Assembly (NCBI RefSeq): GCF_014647515.1
Contig: NZ_BMPI01000094.1
Location: forward strand, 4,636-38,508
Direction of reading: 5' to 3'
Length of the DNA stretch: 33,873 bases
From: Dactylosporangium sucinum
GTDB lineage: Bacteria > Actinomycetota > Actinomycetes > Mycobacteriales > Micromonosporaceae
Below, piece by piece: positions 22,923-31,626 of this stretch (position 1 is the first letter of the stretch; each line of letters begins with the position of its first letter). The notes under the pieces were generated by a model. It did no database searches and was not told the origin of the DNA. It saw nothing but the letters and a program-made list of their open reading frames with translations. The position numbers and the translations under genes are program-made.

Positions 22923-22934
22923 CGGGGACTCCAA

Positions 22935-23280
22935 GAAATCCGGGGAAAGACGATCCGGGGAAGGACAAAAGGTTTAACGGGCCGTTACGACGAGAAGATC
23001 TGCCCGGCTCGGGTGGATTTTTCGGGATCCGCCGTCCGGGGAACCGGGACTCCATGGTGTCGATCCACACGCCTTCTGCGATGCTGGACACACACCGGCA
23101 ACGGGGCCGTAGCCTCCGCATACCCTGCGAGGCAGAGCCCCCGGGGCCGGCTCCCGGGCATGATCACGGTCATGCCCACCCGCGACGCGCCGACCCCACC
23201 GGGACGCCGCGTGGCAGCCACCCCCGCTGCGCGGCAGGGTCACCCCCGCTGCCGACGCGAGAGACGACAGGGAGATACGG
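22935..23280. other. 346-nt non-coding region upstream of the 2-oxo acid dehydrogenase operon
   Basis: I see no credible gene here; the open frames on both strands lack ribosome-binding sites and family patterns. It should contain the divergent promoters. One possible promoter for the dehydrogenase operon is TGGACA (23085-23090) and TAGCCT (23110-23115) with a 19-nt spacer, a weak match. CACCCCCGCTGC is repeated at 23219-23230 and 23241-23252, shortly before the ribosome-binding site GGGAGAT. Confidence 0.4.
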
Positions 23281-24414
23281 ATGGCGAAGGGCGAAGCTAA
23301 GGCCCGGACGTCTGGGACGCGGGCCGCGCCTGAACCCGCGTTCGTGCAGCTACTCACCCCTGAGGGCGACCGGGTCGAGCACCCCGGCTACACGGTCGAC
23401 TTCACCGACGAGGAATACCGCTCGCTCTACCACGACCTGGTCGTGGTCCGGAAGCTCGACGCCGAGGCGACCGCCTTGCAGCGCCAGGGCGAGCTGGGCA
23501 TCTGGGCGAGCCTGCTCGGCCAGGAGGCGGCCCAGGTCGGGTCCGGCCGGGCACTGCGGGCGCAGGACATGGCGTTCCCGACCTACCGCGAGCACGGCGT
23601 CCTCTACTGCCGGGGCATCGACCCGATCATGCCGCTGGGCCTGTTCCGCGGCGTCGACCAGGGCGGCTGGGACCCCAACGAGTTCAAGTTCAACATGTAC
23701 ACGATCGTCATCGGCGCACAGACGCTCCACGCGACCGGCTACGCGATGGGCATCACCAAGGACGGCAAGGTCGGCTCCGACGACGGCGAGGCCGTCATTG
23801 CGTACTTCGGCGATGGCGCCACCAGCCAGGGAGACGTCAACGAGGCGTTCATCTGGGCCTCCGTCTTCAACGCCCCGATGGTCTTCTTCTGCCAGAACAA
23901 CCAGTATGCGATCTCCGAGCCGCTGGAGCGGCAGACGCGGGTCCCGCTGTACCACCGGGCGAGCGGCTTCGGCTTCCCCGGCCTGCGGGTCGACGGCAAC
24001 GACGTGCTCGCGTGCTACGCGGTGACCCGCAAGGCCCTCGACGACGCCCGGCACGGCCAGGGCCCGTCGCTGATCGAGGCCTACACCTACCGGATGGGCG
24101 CACACACCACGTCGGACGACCCGACGCGGTATCGCATCGCGAGCGAGGTCGAGGCCTGGCAGGCCAAGGACCCGATCAAGCGGCTGCGCGCCTTCCTGGA
24201 GAAGCAGGGCGTGGCGAAGGCCGACTACTTCGACGCGATCGACGAGGAGGCGCGCGTCGCCGCGGTCGAGCTGCGCGAGCGGGTGCTCAGCATGCCCGAC
24301 CCCGACCCGATGACGCTCTTCGACCACGTCTACCCCAACGGGTCGCCGGAGCTCGACCAGCAGAAGGAACAGTTCGCCAGGTACCTTGCGTCGTTCGAGG
24401 GGAGTGGGCACTGA
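23281..24414 (+). CDS. bkdA: 2-oxo acid dehydrogenase E1 alpha subunit (branched-chain or pyruvate type)
   Basis: This 377-residue protein has the thiamine-diphosphate E1 alpha fold, with TPP-binding motif GDGATSQGDVNEAF to FFCQNNQ at about 177-206. LGQEAAQVGSGRAL, FPTYREHG and AYTYRMGAHTTSDDPTRY are also present. It decarboxylates a 2-oxo acid and, with the beta subunit, passes the acyl group to lipoate on E2. From memory the sequence, including the N-terminal VQLLTPEG, is close to actinobacterial bkdA proteins of branched-chain amino acid degradation, although these are often annotated as pdhA. ATG 23281 has GGGAGAT upstream. The stop overlaps the beta subunit start (TGATG). Confidence 0.93.
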   Translation: MAKGEAKARTSGTRAAPEPAFVQLLTPEGDRVEHPGYTVDFTDEEYRSLYHDLVVVRKLDAEATALQRQGELGIWASLLGQEAAQVGSGRALRAQDMAFPTYREHGVLYCRGIDPIMPLGLFRGVDQGGWDPNEFKFNMYTIVIGAQTLHATGYAMGITKDGKVGSDDGEAVIAYFGDGATSQGDVNEAFIWASVFNAPMVFFCQNNQYAISEPLERQTRVPLYHRASGFGFPGLRVDGNDVLACYAVTRKALDDARHGQGPSLIEAYTYRMGAHTTSDDPTRYRIASEVEAWQAKDPIKRLRAFLEKQGVAKADYFDAIDEEARVAAVELRERVLSMPDPDPMTLFDHVYPNGSPELDQQKEQFARYLASFEGSGH

Positions 24415-25391
24415 TGGCCGAGACCCTGACGATCGGCAAGGCGCTCAACACCGGCCTGCGCCGGGCCATGGAGCGCGACCCCAAGGTCCTCGTCATGGGC
24501 GAGGACGTCGGCAAGCTCGGCGGCGTCTTCCGCATCACCGACGGCCTGCAGAAGGACTTCGGCGACGACCGCGTCATCGACACGCCGCTCGCCGAGTCCG
24601 GCATCATCGGCACCGCGGTCGGCCTGGCCATCCGCGGCTACCGCCCGGTGTGCGAGATCCAGTTCGACGGGTTCGTCTACCCGGCCTACGACCAGATCGT
24701 GTCGCAGGTCGCGAAGATGCACTACCGCTCGAAGGGCAAGGTCAGCCTGCCCATCGTGATCCGCATCCCGTTCGGCGGCGGCATCGGCGCGGTCGAGCAC
24801 CACTCCGAGTCGCCCGAGGCCTACTTCGCGCACACCGCCGGCCTCAAGGTCGTCTCCTGCTCCAACCCCGACGACGCGTACTGGATGATCCAGCAGTCGA
24901 TCGAGTCCGACGACCCGATCATCTTCCTGGAGCCCAAGCGCCGCTACTGGGAGAAGGGCCAGGTCAACGTCGACTCGGCGAGCCTGCCGCTGCACGCCAC
25001 GCGGGTCGCCCGCCCCGGCCGCGACGCGACCGTGATCGCCTACGGCCCGATGGTCCGCACCGCTCTCGACGCCGCCACCGCGGCCGCCGAGGAGGGGCGC
25101 GAGATCGAGGTCGTCGACCTGCGCTCGCTGTCGCCGCTGGACATGGCGCCCGTCTACGCGTCGGTGCGCCGCACCGGCCGCGCGGTCGTCGTCCACGAGG
25201 CCCCGGTCAACCTCGGCCTCGGCTCCGAGCTCGCCGCCCGGATCACCGAGGAGTGCTTCTACTCCCTCGAGTCCCCGGTGCTGCGGGTCGGCGGCTTCGA
25301 CACGCCGTATCCGGCCGCGCGCATCGAAGAGGAATACCTGCCCGACCTCGATCGAGTGCTCGACGCCGTCGACCGCTCGTTCGGGTTCTAG
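24414..25391 (+). CDS. bkdB: 2-oxo acid dehydrogenase E1 beta subunit
   Basis: This 325-residue protein has the E1 beta transketolase-like layout: MGEDVGKLGGVFRIT near the N-terminus, DTPLAESGIIGTAVGLAIRGYRPVCEIQF, GGGIGAVEHHSESPEAYF, LEPKRRYW, and a C-terminal transketolase domain (VVHEAPVNLGLGSELAARITEE and RVGGFDTPYPAARIEEEYLPDLDRVLDAV). It forms the alpha2beta2 E1 heterotetramer with the preceding gene product, to which it is translationally coupled by a TGATG overlap. Its end is 11 nt before the E2 start. Confidence 0.95.
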   Translation: MAETLTIGKALNTGLRRAMERDPKVLVMGEDVGKLGGVFRITDGLQKDFGDDRVIDTPLAESGIIGTAVGLAIRGYRPVCEIQFDGFVYPAYDQIVSQVAKMHYRSKGKVSLPIVIRIPFGGGIGAVEHHSESPEAYFAHTAGLKVVSCSNPDDAYWMIQQSIESDDPIIFLEPKRRYWEKGQVNVDSASLPLHATRVARPGRDATVIAYGPMVRTALDAATAAAEEGREIEVVDLRSLSPLDMAPVYASVRRTGRAVVVHEAPVNLGLGSELAARITEECFYSLESPVLRVGGFDTPYPAARIEEEYLPDLDRVLDAVDRSFGF

Positions 25392-25402
25392 GGGGCGGGC
25401 AC

Positions 25403-26794
25403 GTGACCAGGGTCAAAGAGTTCAACCTGCCCGACCTGGGCGAGGGCCTCACCGAGGGCGAGATCCTCAAGTGGCTCGTGCAGGTCGGCGACACGATCAC
25501 CCTCAACCAGCCGATCGTCGAGGTGGAGACCGCGAAGGCGGCGGTCGAGATCCCGGCGAAGTGGGCCGGCCAGGTGACCCGGATCTTCCATCCGGAGGGG
25601 ACGACCGTCGAGGTCGGCTCCCCGATCATCGCGATCGACACCGACCCGGCCGCCGGTGACCTGCCGGCGCCGTCGGCGGCGTCGCTCGCGGCGGTCGACG
25701 TGGCCGGCGACGCGCCGGTCGAGCCGGGCCTGATCGGCGGCCCCGCACCCGGCGGGCGCACGGCGGTCCTCGTCGGCTACGGACCGAAGACCGCGGTGGC
25801 GAAGCGGCGTCCCCGGTCCCCGGGGGCTCCGGTGGTACCGGCCGAGCCCGCTCCTGTCGCGGAGGAGGTGCCCCCGCCACCCGCTCCGGCGCCTGCCCCG
25901 GCGCCCGCGCCCGCTCCGGCGGCGCGCTCCGGCGGCCCCGTCCTCGCGAAGCCGCCGGTGCGCAAGCTCGCCCGGGACCTGGGCGTCGACCTGGCCGGCC
26001 TCACGGGCACCGGGCCCAACGGCTCGATCTCCCGCGACGACGTGATGGCGGCGACGACCGCCCCGGCCGCCGCTGTCGTCGCCAAGCCCCCGGCCGGGCG
26101 CGAGGAGCGCATCCCGGTCAAGGGCGTGCGCAAGCTGACCGCCGAGAACATGGTGGCCAGCGCGTTCACCGCGCCGCACGTGACCGAGTTCCTCACGGTC
26201 GACGTGACCCGCTCGATGAAGGCGCTCGACCGGCTCAAGGCGCACCGCGACTGGCGGGACGTGCGCGTCTCGCCGCTGCTGCTCGTCGCCAAGGCCGTGC
26301 TCCTGGCGGCCAAGCGGCACCCGATGGTCAACTCGACCTGGGCGGGCGAGGAGATCGTGGTCAAGCACTACGTCAACCTCGGCATCGCGGCCGCCACCCA
26401 GCGCGGCCTGATCGTGCCCAACGTCAAGGACGCGCAGGAGCTGACCACGCGCGAGCTGGCCGACGCGCTGAACGCGCTGGTGTCCACCGCGCGCGAGGGC
26501 CGCACCCCGCCGGCCGACATGACCGGCGGCACGTTCACGATCACCAGCGTCGGCATGTTCGGCGTCGACTCCGGCACCCCGATCCTGCCCCCGGGCGAGT
26601 CGGCGATCCTGGTGTTCGGCGCCATCCGCGAGCAGCCCTGGGTGCACAAGGGCAAGATCAAGGTGCGCCAGGTGACCACGCTCGGCCTGTCCTTCGACCA
26701 CCGGATCATCGACGGCGAGCTGGGCTCGAAGTTCCTGCGCGACGTCGGCGCGTTCCTGGAGGACCCCGAGGGAGCGCTCCTGGCCTGGAGCTGA
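25403..26794 (+). CDS. bkdC: Dihydrolipoamide acyltransferase (E2) of the 2-oxo acid dehydrogenase complex
   Basis: This 463-residue E2 has one lipoyl domain (LPDLGEGLTEGEILKWLV) with lipoylated Lys45 in VETAKAAVE. A Pro/Ala-rich flexible linker (PAPAPAPAPAPAA) follows, then a peripheral subunit-binding domain at about 183-220 (VRKLARDLGVDLAGLTGTGPNGSISRDDV), and a catalytic domain ending in LSFDHRIIDGELGSKF with the HxxxDG active site at about 432-437. It transfers the acyl group to CoA and forms the complex core. The start is GTG 25403. The E3 gene (dihydrolipoamide dehydrogenase) is not in the window and is probably shared with other complexes. Confidence 0.95.
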   Translation: MTRVKEFNLPDLGEGLTEGEILKWLVQVGDTITLNQPIVEVETAKAAVEIPAKWAGQVTRIFHPEGTTVEVGSPIIAIDTDPAAGDLPAPSAASLAAVDVAGDAPVEPGLIGGPAPGGRTAVLVGYGPKTAVAKRRPRSPGAPVVPAEPAPVAEEVPPPPAPAPAPAPAPAPAARSGGPVLAKPPVRKLARDLGVDLAGLTGTGPNGSISRDDVMAATTAPAAAVVAKPPAGREERIPVKGVRKLTAENMVASAFTAPHVTEFLTVDVTRSMKALDRLKAHRDWRDVRVSPLLLVAKAVLLAAKRHPMVNSTWAGEEIVVKHYVNLGIAAATQRGLIVPNVKDAQELTTRELADALNALVSTAREGRTPPADMTGGTFTITSVGMFGVDSGTPILPPGESAILVFGAIREQPWVHKGKIKVRQVTTLGLSFDHRIIDGELGSKFLRDVGAFLEDPEGALLAWS

Positions 26795-26813
26795 GCAGGC
26801 CAATCCACAGCAG

Positions 26814-26840
26814 GTGGCCCCGGGCTGAGCCCGGGGCCAC
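26814..26840 (+). terminator. Terminator of the 2-oxo acid dehydrogenase operon
   Basis: A perfect 12-bp stem GTGGCCCCGGGC/GCCCGGGGCCAC with a 3-nt loop lies 20 nt beyond the E2 stop. It has no T-run and fits the I-shaped terminators common in actinobacteria. Confidence 0.75.
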
Positions 26841-27003
26841 TGTCATGTGGCCGACGAACTGGGCGTTTACCCAGGTCTTCCGCCTACGAATCTTCGGCAC
26901 GTGGGGCGAGTCACTTCATATTCGCTGGATCCGCGGCGCTTCCGGGCGTTGTAATGGACGTGAACCGAGAGACGTCCTTACATTCCCACCCGAGGAGCCA
27001 GCC

Positions 27004-27138
27004 GTGAGCACCTTCATCGAGCGGTACCGCCAGCGGCGCAAGGCCGCCCGCCGCATGGACGCGATCGAGCGCGCCATCGCCAAGAACCCGTCGAACGCCC
27101 TGCGCGACGAGCTCCACGCGATGCTCAGCCGCGATTGA
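27004..27138 (+). CDS. 44-aa basic helical small protein
   Basis: GTG 27004 is preceded by GAGGAG at a six-base spacing and opens 44 codons. The peptide (MSTFIERYRQRRKAARRMD, then AIERAIAKNPSNALRDELHAMLSRD) is highly charged and predicted mostly helical, with a basic N-terminal half. The gene has its own leader of more than 160 nt after the operon terminator and a textbook terminator 24 nt after its stop, so it is an independent transcription unit. I do not know its function; a nucleic-acid- or protein-binding role would be a guess. Confidence 0.7.
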   Translation: MSTFIERYRQRRKAARRMDAIERAIAKNPSNALRDELHAMLSRD

Positions 27139-27161
27139 GCGCCGCCGACCACACCCCCGAA

Positions 27162-27201
27162 CCGCCCCGGTCCGTCCCTCCCCGGACCGGGGCGGCTTTT
27201 T
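27162..27201 (+). terminator. Rho-independent terminator of the 44-aa gene
   Basis: A perfect 13-bp stem CCGCCCCGGTCCG/CGGACCGGGGCGG with an 8-nt loop is followed by CTTTTT. It is the clearest classical terminator on the plus strand here. Confidence 0.88.
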
Positions 27202-27317
27202 CGTACCGCTAACGTGTGGTCACTTCGTCGCACCCGCCGACGAAGCTCGGCACCGGCTCTGCAAAGTCCGTCCCATGTCGACTACGGTCGCAAGGGTCAG
27301 ACCAACAGGAGGCTCGC

Positions 27318-28982
27318 ATGACGTCCGACCAGCCCAACCCGTCCGAAGCGGACGACGGGGCGGCGGCCACGCCGCCGGTCGGCAAGCCCCCGGCCGTCCG
27401 CGCCACGGCGTCGGTGCCGGCCCCGACGTCCCCACCACCGGCTGACCAGGAAGCCGAGCCGCCCCGCCCCGGCCCCTTCCCGCCAGCCGGGCCGCTGCCG
27501 CCGAGGGTCCCGGGCGCGGGCGTCCCGACCCAGTACGGTCAGCCTCCCGCCCACCCGGTCCCCGGCCCACCCGGCTCGTTCCCCGGCTTCATGCCGGTCG
27601 CCCAGCCGGCTCCGGAGTCGACCCCACCGACGTCGGCTCCCCCCGCTTCCGCGCCGCCGTTCACGGCAGCTGCGGCAAATGCCCCGGCGGCGCCGGCCGA
27701 CAACCCGTGGGCCGCCCCACCGTCGGCGAGCTCCGGCTCGGCCCAGGTCCCGCCGGCGTCGGGTTCGGCTCGCGTCCCCGCCGGCTCGGCCCAGGTGCCC
27801 CCGCCCCAGCCCGGCCCCGCTTCGGCCTCGGCCCCGCCGGTCACCGACACCCCGCCGGCAGCCGCGCCGCCGAGCCTCGGCCAGATCCCGTCGACCGGGC
27901 AGCCCGGCCGGACGTATACGGCCCGCGCGTCCGTGCCCCCGACCTCGGCGCCGCCGGCCCCGGGCACGGTTCCGGCCTCGGCCCCACCGGCCTCCGCTCC
28001 GCCGGCAGCGGGCGTGTACCCGGCCTCGGCCCCGCCGTCGTCGGCGCCGCCCGCGGCCGGCGCGTACCCGTCTTCGGCCCCGCCCGCGACCTACCCGTCG
28101 TCGGCGCCGCCGGCCACCGGCGTGTACCAGCCGCCCGCCCCACCCGTCAGTGGAAAGGCCAGCGTCTCGGCCCCACCCGCCACCGCCCCGGAGAGCTTCT
28201 CACCCGCGGCCGGCCAGGCCAGCGCCCCACCGGCGTCCTTCTCACCCGCCGCCGGACAAGCCAGCGCGGGGCAGGCCAGCGCGCCGCCCGCGCCGCCCGC
28301 CGGTCCGTTCCCGCCGGCGGTGGCCCCGGTCGCGGGCACGTACCCGCCGGGAGTGCCTCCGGCCGCGGGCACGTTCCCGCCGGCGGTGCCTCAGGCCGCT
28401 GGGACCTTCCCGCCCGCCGCCACCTTCCCCTCCTCCGCACCGCCGGCCGCCGGCCCGCCGACGGCGTTCGCCCCGCCGGCCACCAGCGCCCCGCCGGCCA
28501 CGGGGGTTTACCAGTCCTCGCCGCCCCCGTCGACCGGCGTCTACCAGGCGTCGGTGCCCACCGCCGTCGGCGCCCCGAAGTACAGCGACCTCGTCACGAT
28601 GCCCGGCGAGCAGCCCCCGCCGACCCCGCCCGTGGACGGCGGCACCGGCGTCCCGACCCCGGCCCCGGCCCCCAAGAGCCGCCGCGGCCTGCTGCTCGGC
28701 CTGGTCGTCGTGGTCGTGGTGTTCCTGCTCGCGGTCGCCGGCACGGCCATCGTGGTCGCCCTCAGCAACGCCGGCAGCACGAGCTTCGCCGTCAACTCCT
28801 GCGTCAAGCAGGACGGCGACTCGGCCAAGAAGGCGAACTGCTCGGACGCCGACGCCTTCCAGATCGTCTCGAAGGTCGACAAGCCGGAGAGCTGCTCGGA
28901 CGCCAGCCAGCCGTACATCGTCCTGCAGCACAAGGGTCAGAAGGACGAGGTCCTCTGCCTCCGCCCGGCCAACCAGAAGTAG
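27318..28982 (+). CDS. Pro/Ala/Ser-rich membrane protein with LppU-like extracytoplasmic domain
   Basis: This 554-residue protein starts at ATG 27318 after a perfect AGGAGG. Residues about 1-450 are low-complexity, with dozens of SAPPA/ASAPP-type units and no predicted fold. One membrane helix follows (about 455-485, RGLLLGLVVVVVVFLLAVAG) and then a C-terminal domain of about 68 residues with four Cys (NSCVKQ, ANCSDA, ESCSDA, LCLRP), likely two disulfides. This domain resembles the LppU/SCO3897 family. The long Pro-rich part is probably cytoplasmic, with the Cys domain outside. The function is unknown; Pro-rich tails of this kind often bind other proteins. Confidence 0.85.
   Translation: MTSDQPNPSEADDGAAATPPVGKPPAVRATASVPAPTSPPPADQEAEPPRPGPFPPAGPLPPRVPGAGVPTQYGQPPAHPVPGPPGSFPGFMPVAQPAPESTPPTSAPPASAPPFTAAAANAPAAPADNPWAAPPSASSGSAQVPPASGSARVPAGSAQVPPPQPGPASASAPPVTDTPPAAAPPSLGQIPSTGQPGRTYTARASVPPTSAPPAPGTVPASAPPASAPPAAGVYPASAPPSSAPPAAGAYPSSAPPATYPSSAPPATGVYQPPAPPVSGKASVSAPPATAPESFSPAAGQASAPPASFSPAAGQASAGQASAPPAPPAGPFPPAVAPVAGTYPPGVPPAAGTFPPAVPQAAGTFPPAATFPSSAPPAAGPPTAFAPPATSAPPATGVYQSSPPPSTGVYQASVPTAVGAPKYSDLVTMPGEQPPPTPPVDGGTGVPTPAPAPKSRRGLLLGLVVVVVVFLLAVAGTAIVVALSNAGSTSFAVNSCVKQDGDSAKKANCSDADAFQIVSKVDKPESCSDASQPYIVLQHKGQKDEVLCLRPANQK
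27940..28520 (+). repeat. Low-complexity Pro/Ala/Ser-coding repeat tract
   Basis: Within the gene at 27318-28982, short units such as GCCTCGGCCCCGCC and TCGGCGCCGCC recur many times in the same frame, coding SAPP/ASAPPA and AAGTYPP/AAGTFPP units. The copies are imperfect, and the tract is expected to change length by slippage between strains. Confidence 0.7.
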
Positions 28983-28989
28983 CGGTGAT

Positions 28990-29014
28990 CGAGGGAGGCC
29001 ACGAGCCTCCCTCG
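28990..29014 (+). terminator. Hairpin terminator after the LppU-like gene
   Basis: CGAGGGAGGC and GCCTCCCTCG form a perfect 10-bp stem with a 5-nt loop, 7 nt beyond the stop codon. There is no T-run. Confidence 0.65.
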
Positions 29015-29036
29015 CCTATCCGGCAGACTGGGCGCC

Positions 29037-30884
29037 ATGAACGATCCGGCGACGTCCCCGCTCCTCAAGGCCCGTGTCCGCGCTCCTGAGCTGCGCGGGC
29101 GCGGGTGGCTCAACACGGGCGGCGAGGATCTCACCCTGGCCGATCTGCGCGGAAAAATTACCGTCCTCGATTTTTGGACGTTCTGCTGCATCAACTGCCT
29201 GCACGTGCTGGACGAGCTGCGGCCGCTTGAGCAGCGGTTCCAGGACGTTCTCGTCACCATTGGTGTGCATTCGCCCAAGTTCGAGCACGAGAAGGACGCC
29301 CAAGCGCTCAAGGCCGCCGTTGAGCGGTACGGGGTCGAGCATCCCGTGCTCGACGATCCCGACATGGACATGTGGCAGCAGTACGCCGCCAAGGCCTGGC
29401 CGACGCTCACCGTCATCGACCCGGAGGGGTACGTCGTCGCGACCATGGCCGGCGAAGGCCATGCCGAGGGGCTTGCCCGGCTCGTCGAGGAGCTCGTCAG
29501 GGTGCACGAGGCCCGGGGCACCCTTCGCCGCGGGGATGCGCCGCTGCCCCGGGAGCAAGCCGCCGAGGACACCGTGCTGCGCTTCCCGGGCAAGGCGCTC
29601 GCGCTGCCCGACGGGCACTTCCTCGTCGCCGACTCGACCCATCACTCGATCGTCGAGCTCGGCGCCGACAACGAGACGCTGATCAGGCGCATCGGGACCG
29701 GGGAGCGCGGGCGCAAGGACGGCACCGAGCCGCAGTTCTCCGAGCCCGGCGGGCTGTGCCTGCTGCCGCCGCATGTCGCGGAGATCGCCGGATACGACGT
29801 CGTCGTCGCCGACACCGTCAACCACCTGCTGCGTGGCCTCAGGCTGGATACCGGTGAGGTCAGCACCGTCGCCGGCAGCGGCCGCCAGTGGCGCGGCTCG
29901 GTCGACTTCGACCAGCATGACTCGCTGGCGGTGGACCTTTCGTCGCCGTGGGACGTCGCCTGGTACGACGACCGGGTCGTGGTCGCGATGGCCGGCATCC
30001 ACCAGCTGTGGTGGTTCAACCCGGTCCAGCGAACGGCCGGCGTCTATGCCGGCACGACCGTCGAGGCGCTCAGGGACGGGCCGCTGCACGAGGTGTGGAT
30101 GGCCCAGCCGTCCGGTTTGTCCGCCTCCCCCGACGGCCGCCGGCTGTGGATCGCCGACAGCGAGTCCTCCGCCGTCCGCTGGATCGAGGACGGCGAGATG
30201 CACACCGCCGCCGGCCAGGGGCTGTTCGACTTCGGCCACGTCGACGGGCCGGTCGACCAGGCGCTGTTCCAGCACCCGTTGGGCGTCCTCGCGCTTCCCG
30301 ACGGCAGCGTCCTGGTGGCCGACACCTACAACGGCGCAATCCGCCGTATATCCGAAAAGACCGTTACCACCGTCGTCGACGGCCTCCGCGAGCCCAGCGC
30401 CATCGTCAGCACCGCTCACGGCGACATCATCGTGGTCGAGTCGGCCGCGCACCGGCTGATCCGCCTCGCGCCGGGCACCCTGCAGGCGGCCGGCATCGAC
30501 GTCGAAGGGACCCGGCACCGCACCGAGCGCCCGTCCACCGTGCTGGCGCCCGGCGAGGTCGCGCTGGACCTGATCTTCGAGCCGGCCCCGGGCCAGAAGC
30601 TCGACGAGTCGTTCGGCCCGTCGACCCGGCTGGAGGTGTCGGCCTCGCCGCCGGAGCTGCTGCTGGAGGGCGCGGGCATCACGACCGACCTGCGCCGCCG
30701 CCTGGTCCTCAATCCCGAGATTTCCACGGGTGTACTGCAGGTGGTGGCGCAGGCGGCGACGTGCGACATCGACGCCGAGTTCCCGGCCTGCCACCTCACC
30801 CGCCAGGACTGGGGCGTGCCGATCACGGTGGCCGAGGACGGCGCCGGGCGACTCCCGCTGATCCTGCGCGGCCTGGACGCCTGA
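29037..30884 (+). CDS. Thioredoxin-like protein with C-terminal NHL beta-propeller
   Basis: This 615-residue protein has a thioredoxin/TlpA-like N-terminal domain (about 10-165; VLDFWTFCCINCLHVLDEL with CxxC Cys51-Cys54 and an extra Cys50). NHL-repeat blades occupy about 175-500 (ALPDGHFLVADSTHHSIVEL, HPLGVLALPDGSVLVADTYNGAIRRI). A C-terminal domain of about 110 residues follows and may resemble the DsbD-like alpha/beta tail. This architecture matches the family related to the redox domain of mammalian NHLRC2. No signal peptide is visible, so it is probably cytosolic. The redox substrate is unknown. ATG 29037 is the natural start. The gene stands alone between a hairpin terminator and the convergent pxp operon. 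Confidence 0.92.
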   Translation: MNDPATSPLLKARVRAPELRGRGWLNTGGEDLTLADLRGKITVLDFWTFCCINCLHVLDELRPLEQRFQDVLVTIGVHSPKFEHEKDAQALKAAVERYGVEHPVLDDPDMDMWQQYAAKAWPTLTVIDPEGYVVATMAGEGHAEGLARLVEELVRVHEARGTLRRGDAPLPREQAAEDTVLRFPGKALALPDGHFLVADSTHHSIVELGADNETLIRRIGTGERGRKDGTEPQFSEPGGLCLLPPHVAEIAGYDVVVADTVNHLLRGLRLDTGEVSTVAGSGRQWRGSVDFDQHDSLAVDLSSPWDVAWYDDRVVVAMAGIHQLWWFNPVQRTAGVYAGTTVEALRDGPLHEVWMAQPSGLSASPDGRRLWIADSESSAVRWIEDGEMHTAAGQGLFDFGHVDGPVDQALFQHPLGVLALPDGSVLVADTYNGAIRRISEKTVTTVVDGLREPSAIVSTAHGDIIVVESAAHRLIRLAPGTLQAAGIDVEGTRHRTERPSTVLAPGEVALDLIFEPAPGQKLDESFGPSTRLEVSASPPELLLEGAGITTDLRRRLVLNPEISTGVLQVVAQAATCDIDAEFPACHLTRQDWGVPITVAEDGAGRLPLILRGLDA

Positions 30885-30894
30885 ACAACAACGG

Positions 30895-31626
30895 CTAAGC
30901 GACGAACGGCGCGACCTTCACCCCGGCCGCGACCAGCGCATCCCGGACCGCGGTGGCCATCGCGACCGCGCCCGGGGTGTCGCCGTGCACGCACAGCGAC
31001 TCGACCGGCATCGCGACCACGGTCCCGTCGACGGCCTCGACCACGCCGTCGACGGCCATGCGCACGGCCCGGGCCGCGACCGCCTCGACGTCGGTGACCA
31101 GCGCACCGGCCTCGGCGCGGGAGACGAGCCGCCCGTCGGGCCGGTAGCCCCGGTCGGCGAACCCCTCCGCGACCACCCGCAGCCCGGCCTCGTCGGCCAG
31201 CCGGTACAGGACGGATCCGGGCTGGCAGAGCACGGGCAGCCCGAACGAGGACGCCGCCGCCACGACCGCGGACGCGTGCCCCGGCTCGACGGCGGCGGTG
31301 TTGTAGAGGGCGCCGTGCGGTTTGACGTAGCCGACCGGCCCGAACGCCGACAGGGCGCCGATCTGGTATCGCAGCTCGTCGGTGAGCTCGGCGACGTCCA
31401 CCTCGATCCGGCGCCGGCCGAACCCGGCCAGGTCGCGGTAGCCGACCTGCGCGCCGACGCGCACGCCCCGGTCGCCGGCGAGATCGCTGACGCGGCGCAT
31501 CGTGAACGGGTCGCCGGCGTGGAAGCCGCAGGCGACGTTGGCGCTGGTGACGATGGTCAGCAGGGCGTCGTCGTCGCCGAGCCGCCAGACGCCGAACCCT
31601 TCCCCGAGGTCACTGTTCAGGTCCAT
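30895..31626 (-). CDS. pxpA: 5-oxoprolinase subunit PxpA (LamB/YcsF family)
   Basis: This 243-residue protein has the PxpA signatures MDLNSDLGEGFG at the N-terminus, SANVACGFHAGDP, VGAQVGYRDLAGFGRR, VKPHGALYN and the terminal region ESLCVHGDTPGAV. Together with PxpB and PxpC it converts 5-oxoproline (pyroglutamate) to glutamate using ATP, a damage-repair and salvage reaction. ATG 31626 was chosen because the conserved sequence starts there; the gene overlaps pxpC by 17 nt and is last in the operon. The longer frame to 31902 runs antiparallel to nothing conserved. Confidence 0.96.
   Translation of the reverse strand: MDLNSDLGEGFGVWRLGDDDALLTIVTSANVACGFHAGDPFTMRRVSDLAGDRGVRVGAQVGYRDLAGFGRRRIEVDVAELTDELRYQIGALSAFGPVGYVKPHGALYNTAAVEPGHASAVVAAASSFGLPVLCQPGSVLYRLADEAGLRVVAEGFADRGYRPDGRLVSRAEAGALVTDVEAVAARAVRMAVDGVVEAVDGTVVAMPVESLCVHGDTPGAVAMATAVRDALVAAGVKVAPFVA

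Noticed and set aside
23085..23115. Promoter boxes TGGACA/TAGCCT before the dehydrogenase operon as a firm call
   Set aside because: The 19-nt spacer and weak -10 give no confidence in such GC-rich DNA; it is mentioned only within the non-coding region entry.
22568..24025. 485-codon open frame on the plus strand reaching into the E1 alpha gene
   Set aside because: It is a different frame across a non-coding gap and the E1 alpha gene, Arg/Ser/Pro-rich, with no start signal.
27318..28520. CRISPR-like or tandem-repeat array
   Set aside because: The repeats are imperfect, in frame and code for Pro/Ala/Ser units of one protein; there are no regular spacers.
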